Shown here one piece after another: positions 9,885 through 18,833 of a stretch of DNA of 64,000 nt (positions within the stretch are counted from its first letter, which is position 1; every line of letters starts with the position of its first letter). The notes below the pieces were generated by a model. It made no database searches. It saw only the letters and a list, made by a program, of their open reading frames with translations, and was not told where the DNA came from. Source of the stretch: Gemmobacter nectariphilus DSM 15620 (GTDB taxonomy: Bacteria; Pseudomonadota; Alphaproteobacteria; Rhodobacterales; Rhodobacteraceae). The stretch is taken from NCBI RefSeq assembly GCF_000429765.1, contig NZ_KE386949.1, positions 186,001 through 250,000 on the forward strand, written 5' to 3'. Position numbers and translations under genes: made by a program.

Positions 9885-11738
9885 CTACCGCAGCACGCCG
9901 GCGGCCTTCAGGGCCTCGGCCTTGTCAGCGTTGAACCACCAGAACTCCAGCTCGCCCCGGGCATAGGGCGGCAGCGGATCGGGGTGTTCGTACATGTCGT
10001 AATAGGCCACGGTGTGGTTGGCCTTGAACCATTGCGGCACCCAGAACCGCTGCGCGCGCAGCACGCGGTCCAGCGCATGGGTGCGGGTCTCCATCTCTTC
10101 GCGGGTGGTGGCGGCGATCACAAGGTCAATCAGCCGGTCCGCCGCCGGGCTTTTCAGCCCCATCAGGTTGAACACCGACACATCCGCCGTGGCAGAGCCA
10201 TAGAACTGCTTGAGCTCTGATCCTGGCGTCAGGCTGGCCCGGGCATTGCCAGTGACAATGTCGAAATCATAGCTTGGCGGGCGCTCGCGCGCCTCCATCT
10301 GGGCATTGTCGATCCGGGTCATCACCGCGTCGATGCCCGCCCGGCGCAGGTTTTCGACAAAGGGAATGATCACGCGGTCGAAGGTCTGCGAATCGTTGAG
10401 GAATTCGACCTTCAGCGTCTCGCCCGCCGCGTTGCGGCGCAGACCGTCGCTGCCGACGGCCCAGCCTGCCTCGTCCAGAAGGGCATTGGCCTTGCGCAGA
10501 TTGCCGCGGTCCAGCTGGCGGTTGCCCGACACCGGGGCCATCACGGCCTCGTCGGTCAGGATGCTGGCAGGCAGCAGCCCCTCATCCACCAGCGGTTTCA
10601 GAATGGCGATCTCGCCCTCGGACGGGGTGCCCTTGGCTTCGAGATAGCTGTTTTCCCAGATCGAATTGACCCGCGAATAAATGCCGTAGAACAGCGTCTC
10701 GTTCGACCATTCGAAGTTGAACATCAGCCCGATCGCCTCGCGCACGCGCGGATCGGCAAATTTCTCGCGCCGAAGGTTCATCAGAAAGGCCTGCCCGCTG
10801 GCCATGGTGCCCGACGGCAGCTCGACCTTTTTGACATGGCCATTCTGGACGGCCGGGAAATCATAGCCCGTGGCCCAGCTGATCGACGACGCCTCGTCCC
10901 GAAAGGTATAGCTGCCGCCCTTGAACCCTTCGAAGGCGGCCGAATAGTCGGCGTAATATTCCACCCGGATGCGGTCAAAGTTGTTGCGGCCCTGGGCAAT
11001 GGGCAGATCCTTGCCCCAATAGTCCGGGTTGCGGCGGTAGACCACGGTTTGCCCGACATTCACCCGGTCCAGCACATAGGGCGCCGATCCCAGGAACGGG
11101 GTCATCGACCCTTCCTCCAGATCCAGGCCCTTTGCCTGATACTGCGCCTTGGACAGCACCGGCAGCCCGCCCACCGTCTGCGGCAGATCGCGGGTCGGGA
11201 ACCCGGCCTTGAAGGTGAACTTGATGCGATGCGGCCCCAGAACCTCGGCGCTTTCGACCTGCTGGGACAGCACGGCACGAAAATCGGTCAGGCCCTTGTC
11301 CAGGAACAACTGATAGGAAAACAGCACATCCTCGGCCGTCAGGGGCGATCCGTCCGCGAATTTCGCCTCGGGCCGCAGGTTGAAGATCACCCATTCGCGG
11401 CCCGGCGGGTATTCCAGCGTCTCGCACAGCAGACAATACGAGGCGCCCACCTCGTCGGCCACGCCTTCCAGCAAGGATTCGTAGAAGATCGACGACAGCC
11501 CCGCGGCCCGGCCCTTGACCGAATAGGGGTTCATCGAATCAAAGCCGCCAAAGCCCCAGATCGAAATCTCGCCGCCCTTGGGGGCGTCCGGGTTCACATA
11601 GTCCAGATGCCGGAAATCGGCCGGATATTTCAGATCGCCAAAGGTCGAGATCCCGTGCCCCACCAGCACCTCGGCCCGCAGGGGCAGCGCGCTCAGCCCG
11701 ATTGCCAGTGCCGCCAGTCCCGTCCGCCATGCGCGCAT
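9885..11738 (-). CDS. yejA: Peptide ABC transporter substrate-binding protein YejA
   Basis: The 617-residue periplasmic protein is a family 5 extracellular solute-binding protein. The ATG at 11738 is preferred over an upstream in-frame start because it follows GGGGAGA and begins a signal peptide, [22 protein letters not shown], cut before EVLVGHG. Family features include [15 protein letters not shown] and SYQLFLDKG. In E. coli and Rhizobium the Yej system imports microcin C and other peptides; the natural ligand here is unknown. It is the first gene of a complete four-gene operon. The promoter should lie in the roughly 120 bases before 11738, but I cannot place it. Confidence 0.94.
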   Translation of the reverse strand: MRAWRTGLAALAIGLSALPLRAEVLVGHGISTFGDLKYPADFRHLDYVNPDAPKGGEISIWGFGGFDSMNPYSVKGRAAGLSSIFYESLLEGVADEVGASYCLLCETLEYPPGREWVIFNLRPEAKFADGSPLTAEDVLFSYQLFLDKGLTDFRAVLSQQVESAEVLGPHRIKFTFKAGFPTRDLPQTVGGLPVLSKAQYQAKGLDLEEGSMTPFLGSAPYVLDRVNVGQTVVYRRNPDYWGKDLPIAQGRNNFDRIRVEYYADYSAAFEGFKGGSYTFRDEASSISWATGYDFPAVQNGHVKKVELPSGTMASGQAFLMNLRREKFADPRVREAIGLMFNFEWSNETLFYGIYSRVNSIWENSYLEAKGTPSEGEIAILKPLVDEGLLPASILTDEAVMAPVSGNRQLDRGNLRKANALLDEAGWAVGSDGLRRNAAGETLKVEFLNDSQTFDRVIIPFVENLRRAGIDAVMTRIDNAQMEARERPPSYDFDIVTGNARASLTPGSELKQFYGSATADVSVFNLMGLKSPAADRLIDLVIAATTREEMETRTHALDRVLRAQRFWVPQWFKANHTVAYYDMYEHPDPLPPYARGELEFWWFNADKAEALKAAGVLR

Positions 11739-11857
11739 ATGTCCGTCTCCCCGGCCGTCTCGCGGGTGATCCCCGCCGTTGGTCGGACAGACCCTAAACG
11801 CCGCCAGCCCCCCTCTCAAGTTGCGAATGCGTGAATCGGGGGTGCGGGGGCGGCAAA

Positions 11858-11885
11858 ACAAAAGCGCCGCCCGGTGGGGCGGCGC
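11858..11885 (-). terminator. Intrinsic terminator of the cytochrome c gene
   Basis: A perfect 9-bp stem GCGCCGCCC / GGGCGGCGC with a 4-base loop is followed, on the minus strand, by TTTTGTTTTG. It lies 25 bases after the cytochrome stop and separates it from yejA. Confidence 0.85.
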
Positions 11886-11909
11886 CTGGATGGCATGAGG
11901 CAGGATTGA

Positions 11910-12431
11910 TCAGCCGCCCAGCGTGGACAGATACTTGATCAGGTTGGCGCGGTCCTGCGGCTTGGGCAGACCGGCGAACGACATCTTGTTGCCGGGAATA
12001 TAGGCTTTCGGGTTGGTCAGGAAGGCGTTCAGGTTCTCGGCCGTCCACTGTTCCGAGGCATGCGATTTCATCGCATCCGAATAGCCGAACCCGTCGACCG
12101 AGCCCTTGTTGCGGTCGACCACGCCGTCCAGATGCGGGCCGGTCGCATTCGCGCCATCAACCTTGTGGCAGGCCTTGCACTTGGCAAACACCTTCTCGCC
12201 GGCCGCTGCATCGGCTTCGGCGAACAGCGTGGCAAAGTCCGGGCCTTCTTCGGCTGGGGCGGCTTCTTCGCCGGCGCCGGTGTCGATCACATAGGCCTGA
12301 TGCACTTCACCGCCATGACCGCCCGCGTTGGTCGCATACAGCGCCGACGCGGCCCAGTTCCCCAGCAGGAACACAAGAAGCGACCCGCACAGTGCGCCGC
12401 CAGCCTTGGTGACCGTCATCGTGTCGAACAT
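11910..12431 (-). CDS. cycM: Membrane-anchored c-type cytochrome (c552/cy type)
   Basis: The 173-residue protein has an uncleaved N-terminal membrane anchor (about residues 10-32), then an acidic, alanine-rich linker (47-65) and a mitochondrial-type class I cytochrome c domain. Heme is attached at CKACH (85-89) and the likely distal ligand is Met150 in PGNKM. This layout matches cytochrome c552 of Paracoccus denitrificans and cytochrome cy of Rhodobacter. These carry electrons from the bc1 complex to terminal oxidases on the periplasmic face. It diverges from pheA across a short shared promoter region. The gene symbol rests on architecture. Confidence 0.9.
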   Translation of the reverse strand: MFDTMTVTKAGGALCGSLLVFLLGNWAASALYATNAGGHGGEVHQAYVIDTGAGEEAAPAEEGPDFATLFAEADAAAGEKVFAKCKACHKVDGANATGPHLDGVVDRNKGSVDGFGYSDAMKSHASEQWTAENLNAFLTNPKAYIPGNKMSFAGLPKPQDRANLIKYLSTLGG

Positions 12432-12551
12432 CTCGTGGCTCCGATTGGCTATCCCTTGGGCGGGCTATATCCGCTTCCCCTGTCCCGTTTCAAGGTGTAG
12501 ACGCGCGACGAAACGCCCTTTGGGGTCAAATTCAGGGGAGAGGTGGCAGAA

Positions 12552-13382
12552 ATGGCCGGTCTCATCGCATTCCAGGGCGAACTTGGCGCCTATTCGCACC
12601 AGGCCTGCCGCCAGTCGCGGCCCGAAATGGACGTGCTGCCCTGCCCCACCTTCGAAGATGTCGTCGAGGCCGTGCGCAGCGGCGCGGCAGATCTCGGGAT
12701 GCTGGCGGTCGAGAATTCGACCTATGGCCGCGTGGCGGACGTGCATTCGCTGCTGCCCAATTCCGATCTGCACATCATCGACGAGGCCTTCGTTCGGGTC
12801 CATGTCAACCTGCTGGGCATCCCCGGCGCCCGGCTTGATCAGGTACGCGAGGCGCATGGCCATGTCGTGATCATCCCGCAATGCGCGAGCTTTCTGAAAA
12901 CCCATGGCATCCGCGGCGTGGTCAGCTCCGACAACGCCAAGGCCGCCCGCGAATGCGCCGAGGCCGGCGATCCGGCGCGCGGCGCGCTGGCCAGCGAACT
13001 GGCGGCAGAAATCTACGGGCTTGACGTGCTTGCCCGCCATATCGAGGACCACGATAACAACCGCACCCGCTTTCTGGTGATGAGCCGCACCCCGGACCAC
13101 AGCCGCCGCGCCGACAAGATGGTCACTACCTTCGTCTTCCGGGTGCGCAACATTCCGGCTGCGCTTTACAAGGCGCTTGGCGGCTTTGCCACCAACGGCA
13201 TCAACATGACCAAGCTGGAAAGCTACATGGTGGGCGGCAGCTTCACCGCCACCGAATTCTATGCCGACATCGAAGGCCACCCCGATGACCCGCTGGTGAA
13301 ACTGGCCCTGGACGAGGCGCGCTTTTTCACCTCGACGCTGAAAATCCTTGGCGTCTATCCCGCAGCCCGCGACCGGGGCTGA
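12552..13382 (+). CDS. pheA: Prephenate dehydratase (monofunctional, ACT-regulated)
   Basis: This 276-residue enzyme converts prephenate to phenylpyruvate in phenylalanine synthesis. The catalytic domain starts with IAFQGELGAYSHQA (5-18), contains NSTYGRVADVH (55-65) and ends at the catalytic TRF motif (172-174 in NNRTRFLV). A C-terminal ACT domain (about 190-270) includes GINMTKLESYMV, the ESRP-like phenylalanine-binding site, so feedback inhibition is expected. I prefer the ATG at 12552. A GTG at 12543 in the same frame is possible but sits almost on the GGGGAGAG ribosome binding site. Confidence 0.94.
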   Translation: MAGLIAFQGELGAYSHQACRQSRPEMDVLPCPTFEDVVEAVRSGAADLGMLAVENSTYGRVADVHSLLPNSDLHIIDEAFVRVHVNLLGIPGARLDQVREAHGHVVIIPQCASFLKTHGIRGVVSSDNAKAARECAEAGDPARGALASELAAEIYGLDVLARHIEDHDNNRTRFLVMSRTPDHSRRADKMVTTFVFRVRNIPAALYKALGGFATNGINMTKLESYMVGGSFTATEFYADIEGHPDDPLVKLALDEARFFTSTLKILGVYPAARDRG

Positions 13383-13388
13383 AGGCCA

Positions 13389-13493
13389 TCACATTGCATA
13401 GATCAGGGCCAGGATCGTCAGGCCCATGATCAGGCTCATCTGCACGGCGGACAGCGCCGCGCGGCCTTCGGGAATTTCAAGAATGTCATCCAT
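13389..13493 (-). CDS. Predicted 34-residue single-pass membrane peptide
   Basis: This small frame lies in the gap between pheA and pheT on the opposite strand. The ATG at 13493 follows GGCAGGA, and the peptide starts MDDILEIPEGRAALSAVQ and continues into a hydrophobic helix, MSLIMGLTILALIYAM, to the TGA. A charged head plus one membrane helix is typical of small inner-membrane proteins. I do not recognise a family. Its stop is 7 bases from the pheA stop, in convergent arrangement. Function is unknown; conservation in relatives would decide whether it is real. Confidence 0.55.
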   Translation of the reverse strand: MDDILEIPEGRAALSAVQMSLIMGLTILALIYAM

Positions 13494-13626
13494 CACCAAA
13501 ATCCTGCCAACTCTGGCCTTAGTTACACCACAATCGGGGTCCGACCTAACCCAAAGCCCGGATTCGCGCTGAACACTCCGTTTCCCGATCCGAAACCCCG
13601 CAGCCCCTGTCGACCGGCCACACGCC

Positions 13627-13699
13627 TTTCGCCTTGATCCAAATATCCTCGGGGGGTGAATTGCCCGTTAACGGGCAAGAGGGGGGCAGACGGCCCCCC
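13627..13699 (-). repeat. Intergenic double-hairpin/TATTTGG element, copy B
   Basis: Read on the minus strand, it holds the G/C hairpin (7-bp stem GGGGGGC/GCCCCCC, 13681-13699), the second hairpin as an 18-base perfect palindrome TTGCCCGTTAACGGGCAA (13661-13678), then ATTCACCCCCC and the box GAGGATATTTGGATCAAG ending at 13627. It lies between the 34-residue peptide gene and pheT, pointing away from pheT. The 308-base gap 13494-13801 holds nothing else that I recognise. Confidence 0.8.
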
Positions 13700-13801
13700 T
13701 GCACCGCCCCCCCGCGCCCCGGCCTGCACCCTTCCCCTTTCCCGCCATTTGCGCTAAGCGCGGGCGACCCGACCAAGCCGAAACCCGCAGGAGGCGCCGC
13801 G

Positions 13802-16219
13802 ATGAAATTCACCCTGTCCTGGCTGAAGGACCATCTCGACACCGATGCCCCGCTTGACGCAATCCTCGAGGCGCTGACCGACCTTGGCCTCGAGGTCGAA
13901 GAGGTCGAGGATCCGGCGGCCAAACTGGGCGCCTTCCGCATCTGCAAGGTCATCGAGGCGGTCCAGCACCCCAATGCCGACCGCCTGCGCGTGTGCCGCG
14001 TGGCAACCTGGCCGGGCGGCCCCGGCACGGCCATGGAAGAGGTGCAGGTGGTCTGCGGCGCGCCCAATGCCCGCACCGGCCTTGTCGGCGTCTTTGCCCC
14101 CACCGGCACCCATGTGCCCGGCACCGGGGTCGATCTGAAACCCGGCAATATCCGCGGCGTCGATTCCAACGGGATGCTGTGCTCGGAACGCGAGCTGGAG
14201 CTGTCGGACGATCACAACGGCATCATCGACCTGCCCGAGGATGCCCCGCTGGGCGAACGGTTCATCGACTGGAAGGGTCTCAACGACCCGATGATCTACA
14301 TCAAGATCACCCCGAACCGCCCCGATGCGCTTGGGGTGCGGGGCATTGCCCGCGATCTGGCGGCGCGCGGTCTTGGCACGCTGAAGCCGCTGGTCATCGA
14401 GCCGGTTGCCGGCGCCTTCCCCTCGCCCGTCACCGTGGCGATTGACGATGCCCTCAAGGCCAGGGGCTGCCCGCTGTTTGCAGGGCGGGTGATCCGCGGC
14501 GTCAGGAACGGCCCCTCGCCCGAGTGGCTGCAACAGCGGCTCAAGGCGATCGGGCTGCGGCCGATCTCGGCGCTGGTGGACATCACCAACTTCTTCACCT
14601 TCGACCTCAATCGCCCGCTGCATGTCTTTGACATGGCCAAGGTCAAGGGCAACCTGCGCATCCATCCGGCCGCCGGGGGCGAAGAAATCCTTGCGCTGGA
14701 CGGCAAGACCTATGCGCTGCAACCGGGCATGATGGCGATTTCCGACGATGCACAGGTCGAATCCATCGCCGGCATCATGGGGGGCGAGCTGTCGGGCTGC
14801 ACCGAGGATACGACCGATGTCTTCCTCGAATCCGCCTATTGGGATCCGATCACCGTTGCCGCCACCGGCCGCGCGCTGAAGATCAATTCGGACGCCCGTT
14901 ACCGGTTCGAACGTGGGGTCGATCCCGCCTTCACCCTGCCGGGGCTGGACCTGGCGACCCGCATGGTGCTGGACCTGTGCGGCGGCGAGCCTTCGGAAAT
15001 CACGCTGGACGGCGCGGTGCCCGACACCGCCCGCGCCTATCGTTTTGACCCGGCCCGCGTGGTCAGCCTGGTCGGGATGGACATCCCCGAAGCCACCCAG
15101 CGCGCCACGCTGGAGGCGCTTGGCTTTACCCTGACCGGCGACATGGCCGCCCCACCCAGCTGGCGCCCCGACGTTCTGGGCGAGGCCGATCTGGTCGAGG
15201 AAGTCGCCCGCATCGCGAGCCTGACCAAGCTGGAAGGCAAGCCGCTGCCCCGCCCCCGCTCTGGCGTTCCCGCCCCGATCCTGACCGTGGCCCAACAGCG
15301 CGAACGCATGGCCCGGCGCACGCTGGCGGCGCTTGGCTATAATGAATGCGTCACCTACAGCTTCATCGACGCGGGTGCCGCGGCACTGTTCGGTGGCGGC
15401 GCCGATGCCGTGCGGCTGGAAAACCCGATCTCGTCCGAGATGACGCATATGCGCCCCGACCTGCTGCCCGGCCTGCTGGCGGCGGCCGCGCGCAATCAGG
15501 CGCGCGGGTTCAGCGATCTGGCGCTGTTCGAGGTGGGCCCCGCCTTTGCGGGTGGCGAGCCCGGCGAACAGGCGGTGCAGGCCGCGGGCCTGCTGGTCGG
15601 CCAGTCGGCCCCGCGCGATCCCTGGGCCAGCCGCCGCCCGGTCGATGTGTTCGACGCCAAGGCCGATGCCGAGGCAGTGCTGTCCGCCCTTGGCGCGCCT
15701 GCCCGCGTGCAGATCACCCGCAAGGTGCCCGGCTGGTGGCACCCCGGCCGCTCGGGCGCCATTGCGCTTGGCCCCAACACCATGGCGGTGTTCGGCGAGA
15801 TCCACCCCAAGGTGCTGCGCGAGATGGGCGTCAAGGGCCCGGCCGTCGCCTTCACCGTCTGGCCGGCCAACGTGCCGCTGCCCAAGGTGAAATCGGCCAG
15901 CCGCGGCGCGCTGACCATCTCGGATCTGCAGGCGGTGGAGCGCGACTTTGCCTTTGTCGTCGATGCGGGAACCGAGGCGCTGACCATCGTCAACGCGGCC
16001 CAGGGCGCCGACAAGGCGCTGATCGACAGTGTGCGGGTGTTCGACCAGTTCACCGGCGACAAGGCCGAGGCACAGATGGGCGCGGGCAAGAAATCGGTGG
16101 CGATCACCGTGCGCCTGCAACCGACCGACCGCACCCTGACCGACAAGGACATCGAGGCGGTGTCTGCCAAGATCATCGAAAAGGTCGCCAAGGCAACCGG
16201 CGGCACGCTGCGCGGCTGA
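13802..16219 (+). CDS. pheT: Phenylalanine-tRNA ligase beta subunit
   Basis: The 805-residue protein starts at the ATG 13802 after GGAGGCGCC and begins MKFTLSWLKDHLDTDAPLD. Domains in order are an EMAP-like tRNA-binding domain (about 40-150), B3/B4 editing (about 200-370), B5 (about 400-470), the catalytic-like core and a C-terminal anticodon-binding FDX-ACB domain (about 710-805). With PheS it would charge tRNA-Phe as an alpha2-beta2 tetramer. pheS is not next to it and not elsewhere in this window, unlike the usual pheST pair. Confidence 0.97.
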   Translation: MKFTLSWLKDHLDTDAPLDAILEALTDLGLEVEEVEDPAAKLGAFRICKVIEAVQHPNADRLRVCRVATWPGGPGTAMEEVQVVCGAPNARTGLVGVFAPTGTHVPGTGVDLKPGNIRGVDSNGMLCSERELELSDDHNGIIDLPEDAPLGERFIDWKGLNDPMIYIKITPNRPDALGVRGIARDLAARGLGTLKPLVIEPVAGAFPSPVTVAIDDALKARGCPLFAGRVIRGVRNGPSPEWLQQRLKAIGLRPISALVDITNFFTFDLNRPLHVFDMAKVKGNLRIHPAAGGEEILALDGKTYALQPGMMAISDDAQVESIAGIMGGELSGCTEDTTDVFLESAYWDPITVAATGRALKINSDARYRFERGVDPAFTLPGLDLATRMVLDLCGGEPSEITLDGAVPDTARAYRFDPARVVSLVGMDIPEATQRATLEALGFTLTGDMAAPPSWRPDVLGEADLVEEVARIASLTKLEGKPLPRPRSGVPAPILTVAQQRERMARRTLAALGYNECVTYSFIDAGAAALFGGGADAVRLENPISSEMTHMRPDLLPGLLAAAARNQARGFSDLALFEVGPAFAGGEPGEQAVQAAGLLVGQSAPRDPWASRRPVDVFDAKADAEAVLSALGAPARVQITRKVPGWWHPGRSGAIALGPNTMAVFGEIHPKVLREMGVKGPAVAFTVWPANVPLPKVKSASRGALTISDLQAVERDFAFVVDAGTEALTIVNAAQGADKALIDSVRVFDQFTGDKAEAQMGAGKKSVAITVRLQPTDRTLTDKDIEAVSAKIIEKVAKATGGTLRG

Positions 16220-16241
16220 CTTGCCCTGCAAACAGCCAAAG

Positions 16242-16272
16242 ACGGGCGGGGGTTTCCCCCGCCCGTTTGCAT
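16242..16272 (+). terminator. Intrinsic terminator after pheT
   Basis: A perfect 11-bp stem ACGGGCGGGGG / CCCCCGCCCGT with a TTT loop is followed by TTGCATTTG. Flanking GCAAAC and GTTTGC can extend the pairing. It starts 23 bases after the pheT stop. Confidence 0.85.
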
Positions 16273-16363
16273 TTGCCCTCGCGCCATCGTGTTGCCGGGC
16301 AGGCTTGCGCGATGCATCGCCTGCGGCCAAGATTTCCCCTTTCAAGGCGCCCGGAGCTTTGCA

Positions 16364-16669
16364 ATGTCCATCGCCTCACGTTGCGCCGCCGCGCTGGGTG
16401 TCCTGCTGACAGGGGGGATCCCGATGTCCTCATCCGCCGACCTTCCAGACCCCGCCGCTGTCACGGTCAGCGGAACCTACCAGCCGGGCACCCCGTGCCA
16501 TGCCATCCGCACCGATGACGGCCGAACGATCATGCTGCCGGCGCGGACACGGCTGATCGGCATTCCCGCCGGTGGCCGCGTCACCGTGATGGGCGAGCGG
16601 ATGGAACATGACACAACATGCGGGGGGCCGGTGCTGGTTCTGCGCAGCTATTTCGTGCCTGACAGCTGA
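16364..16669 (+). CDS. Small secreted protein of unknown function
   Basis: The 101-residue protein starts at ATG 16364 with GGAG upstream. A signal peptide (MSIASRCAAALGVLLTGGIPMSSSA) probably ends before DLPD. The mature part reads VTVSGTYQPGTPCHAIRTDDGRTIMLPARTRL..., with two cysteines and a beta-rich pattern. It resembles small periplasmic OB-like domains such as DUF5818, but that resemblance is only from memory. It stands alone between pheT and the export lipoprotein, without an operon partner. Confidence 0.7.
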   Translation: MSIASRCAAALGVLLTGGIPMSSSADLPDPAAVTVSGTYQPGTPCHAIRTDDGRTIMLPARTRLIGIPAGGRVTVMGERMEHDTTCGGPVLVLRSYFVPDS

Positions 16670-16825
16670 CGGCGCATGGCGGGCTATTGCCCGATTTCCG
16701 CCCTTTGGGCAGATGCGCGGCCGCAGCGGTCGCTACGGCGTTGACCTCGTAGGGGTGGCCGGTATGGTGGCGGGCAAGGCTCGCCGATTCCCGGCGGAAG
16801 CTGCGCTGCCACGTAGGTCCGACGA

Positions 16826-17938
16826 ATGCCGAAACGATTCCTTCCCGCGCTGCTCGCGCTGGCACTGGTGGGCTGTGGCCTGCCACGCGGTGCGCCGATG
16901 CAACGCGAGATCCTGTCCAAATCCGACAGCGAAACGCGCAACATCCAGGTGGTTGCGGTGTCACGCTCCAACCTGACCAAACTTGCGGCCTGGCCTCGCC
17001 CGGATCAGGACAAGCGGGCCTTCAACGATTGGCCCGGCGGCGGTGTTCGCGCCCATGCCAGCAGTGCCATTGCCCCCGGCGACGTGCTTGCCGTCACCAT
17101 CTGGGACAACGAGGAAAACTCGTTGCTGGCCACCACGACCCAGAAGTCGGTGCAACTGACCGAAGTGACCGTCAGCAATGATGGCAGCGTTTTCCTGCCC
17201 TATGTCGGCAAGGTTTCGGTTCGCGGGCAAAGCCCCGACCAGGCGCGTGAACGCCTGCAGGAAGGGGTCGAAAAGGTCCTGCCCAATGCCCAGGTCCAGA
17301 TCTGGGTCAAGCAGGGACGCATGAACACGGTCGATCTGGTCGGCGGTGTCGGCAAGCCCGGCAGCTATCCGTTGCCCGATCGCAACTATTCGGTGCTCTC
17401 GCTGATCAGCCAGGGCGGCGGCGTGAACCCGTCGCTGGAAAATCCCATCGTCAAGCTGGTGCGCGGCGGGCGGTCCTATGGCATCTCGGTCTCTCGGCTG
17501 TTCGATGAGCCGACACGCGATATCTCGCTGGTCGGTGGCGACAAGATCATCATCGAGGATGATTCGCGCTATTTCCTGGCCCTTGGCGCCTCCGGCAAGC
17601 AAAGCACGATGCCCTTCACGCAGGACAAGGTCAGCGCGCTGGATGCGGTCACGATGATCGGCGGCCTGTCCCCCAGCCGCGCAGACCCCCGGGGCGTGCT
17701 GATCCTGCGCGAATACGCCGGCAAGCAAGTGCGGCTGGATGGGCTTGGCCCCGACCGCCCGCGCGTTGTGTTCACCGTGGATCTGACGACGGCCGATGGT
17801 CTGTTCTCGGCCCGGAATTTCCCGATTGCGCATGGCGATCTGGTGCTGGCCACCGAATCCCCCGTCAGCAGCGCGCGCACCGTGTTCGGCCTGATCGGCC
17901 AGTCGTTCGGCCTGGCAGGTCAATTGAACGGCAACTGA
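16826..17938 (+). CDS. Polysaccharide export (OPX/Wza-family) lipoprotein
   Basis: This 370-residue protein has a lipoprotein signal with lipobox LVGC (Cys17). A Poly_export domain (about 80-165; SAIAPGDVLAVTIWDNEENSL and VSNDGSVFLPYVGKVSVRGQSPDQAR) is followed by SLBB-type beta-grasp repeats (VDLVGGVGKPGSYPLPDRN and later ALGASGKQSTMPF). Wza-like proteins form the outer-membrane exit for capsule or exopolysaccharide. The usual partner tyrosine kinase/chain-length protein (Wzc-type) is absent nearby, so this is an orphan OPX gene. No clear Shine-Dalgarno precedes the ATG. Confidence 0.9.
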   Translation: MPKRFLPALLALALVGCGLPRGAPMQREILSKSDSETRNIQVVAVSRSNLTKLAAWPRPDQDKRAFNDWPGGGVRAHASSAIAPGDVLAVTIWDNEENSLLATTTQKSVQLTEVTVSNDGSVFLPYVGKVSVRGQSPDQARERLQEGVEKVLPNAQVQIWVKQGRMNTVDLVGGVGKPGSYPLPDRNYSVLSLISQGGGVNPSLENPIVKLVRGGRSYGISVSRLFDEPTRDISLVGGDKIIIEDDSRYFLALGASGKQSTMPFTQDKVSALDAVTMIGGLSPSRADPRGVLILREYAGKQVRLDGLGPDRPRVVFTVDLTTADGLFSARNFPIAHGDLVLATESPVSSARTVFGLIGQSFGLAGQLNGN

Positions 17939-17947
17939 CACGCGCAG

Positions 17948-17968
17948 GGGCGGCCCGCGCCGCCCTTC
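17948..17968 (+). terminator. Candidate terminator after the export lipoprotein
   Basis: A 7-bp stem GGGCGGC / GCCGCCC with a CCGC loop is followed by TTCC. It starts 10 bases after the stop codon. The T tract is short, so confidence is moderate. Confidence 0.55.
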
Positions 17969-18018
17969 CGCGCCCACACCGGGGCCATGTCACGGTTCAG
18001 CAATTTGGGCGCCCCGGC

Positions 18019-18054
18019 AAACGAAAGGGGCCGCAGCGCACGGCCACGGCCCCC
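18019..18054 (-). terminator. Candidate terminator of carD
   Basis: On the minus strand GGGGCCG pairs with CGGCCCC across a 13-base loop, which can pair internally. CTTTCGTTTG follows. It lies about 24 bases downstream of the carD stop. Confidence 0.65.
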
Positions 18055-18077
18055 GATATCTTGCCCTGATCGCCAGA

Positions 18078-18587
18078 TCAGGCGGCGCGGCCCAGCAGAA
18101 CCTCGTCGACCTTCTTCTGCGCACCGGCCTCATCGACACCCGACACGGCGGCGACTTCGCGGGTCAGACGCTCCAACGCGGCTTCATACAGCTGACGCTC
18201 GGAATAGCTTTGCTCGCGCTGGTCGTCGGCGCGGTGCAGGTCGCGCACCACCTCGGCAATCGCCATCAGATCGCCAGAGTTGATCTTCTGCTCGTATTCC
18301 TGGGCCCGGCGCGACCACATGGCGCGCTTGACCTTGGCCTTGCCCTTGAGCGTCTCCAGAGCCTTCAGGACCACATCCGGCGACGACAGCGAGCGCATGC
18401 CGATCTCGGTCGCGCGGTTGGTCGGGACGCGCAGGGTCATCTTGTCCTTTTCGAACGAAATGACGAACAGCTCCAGCGACATGCCCGCGATCACCTGTTC
18501 TTCGATCGAGAGGATCTTGCCGACGCCATGCGCCGGATAGACCACGAAATCGTTGGGGCGAAACTCGGGCTTCTTGGTCTTGGTCAT
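18078..18587 (-). CDS. carD: CarD/CdnL-family transcription regulator
   Basis: The 169-residue protein carries an N-terminal RNA-polymerase-interacting Tudor-like domain (FRPNDFVVYPAHGVGKILSIEE, residues about 8-70). The C-terminal helical DNA-binding domain contains WSRRAQEYEQKINSGDLMAIAEVVRDL. CarD proteins bind RNA polymerase beta and stabilise open complexes, notably at rRNA promoters; in Rhodobacter CarD compensates for the missing -10 T at many promoters. It lies downstream of fdxA, with a terminator between, so it is probably transcribed mostly on its own. Confidence 0.95.
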   Translation of the reverse strand: MTKTKKPEFRPNDFVVYPAHGVGKILSIEEQVIAGMSLELFVISFEKDKMTLRVPTNRATEIGMRSLSSPDVVLKALETLKGKAKVKRAMWSRRAQEYEQKINSGDLMAIAEVVRDLHRADDQREQSYSERQLYEAALERLTREVAAVSGVDEAGAQKKVDEVLLGRAA

Positions 18588-18675
18588 TCAGGTGCTTCCT
18601 CGTAAGAGCCCTGTCGCCGACGACAGACCACCCTGCCCCGAGGCTTTGCTTCGGGCGCACAGGTGGCGATTCATC

Positions 18676-18711
18676 GGAAAACCGCCTTGACCGAGCAGTG
18701 CCAAGGCGGGC
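18676..18711 (-). terminator. Intrinsic terminator between fdxA and carD
   Basis: On the minus strand the perfect 8-bp stem CCGCCTTG / CAAGGCGG, with a 12-base loop, is followed by TTTTCC. It ends the fdxA transcript and lies upstream of carD. Confidence 0.75.
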
Positions 18712-18833
18712 GGCAGGCTTTCAGTTTCCTTGTAACGGGACCATAACACGAATCGGACCCGATTCCAACTGCGGCAGCGCAGCACGTCCCGGGCACGGGA
18801 CGCGGCGCAACAGGAACCCATGCCTGCGCGGCC

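Noticed and set aside
13661-13678. TTGCCCGTTAACGGGCAA considered as a transcription factor operator for pheT
   Set aside because: It occupies the place of the variable stem in the repeat family, so it is explained by copy B.
13754-16345. 863-codon minus-strand frame opposite pheT
   Set aside because: Antisense shadow of a highly conserved gene; composition is typical of reversed GC-rich codons.
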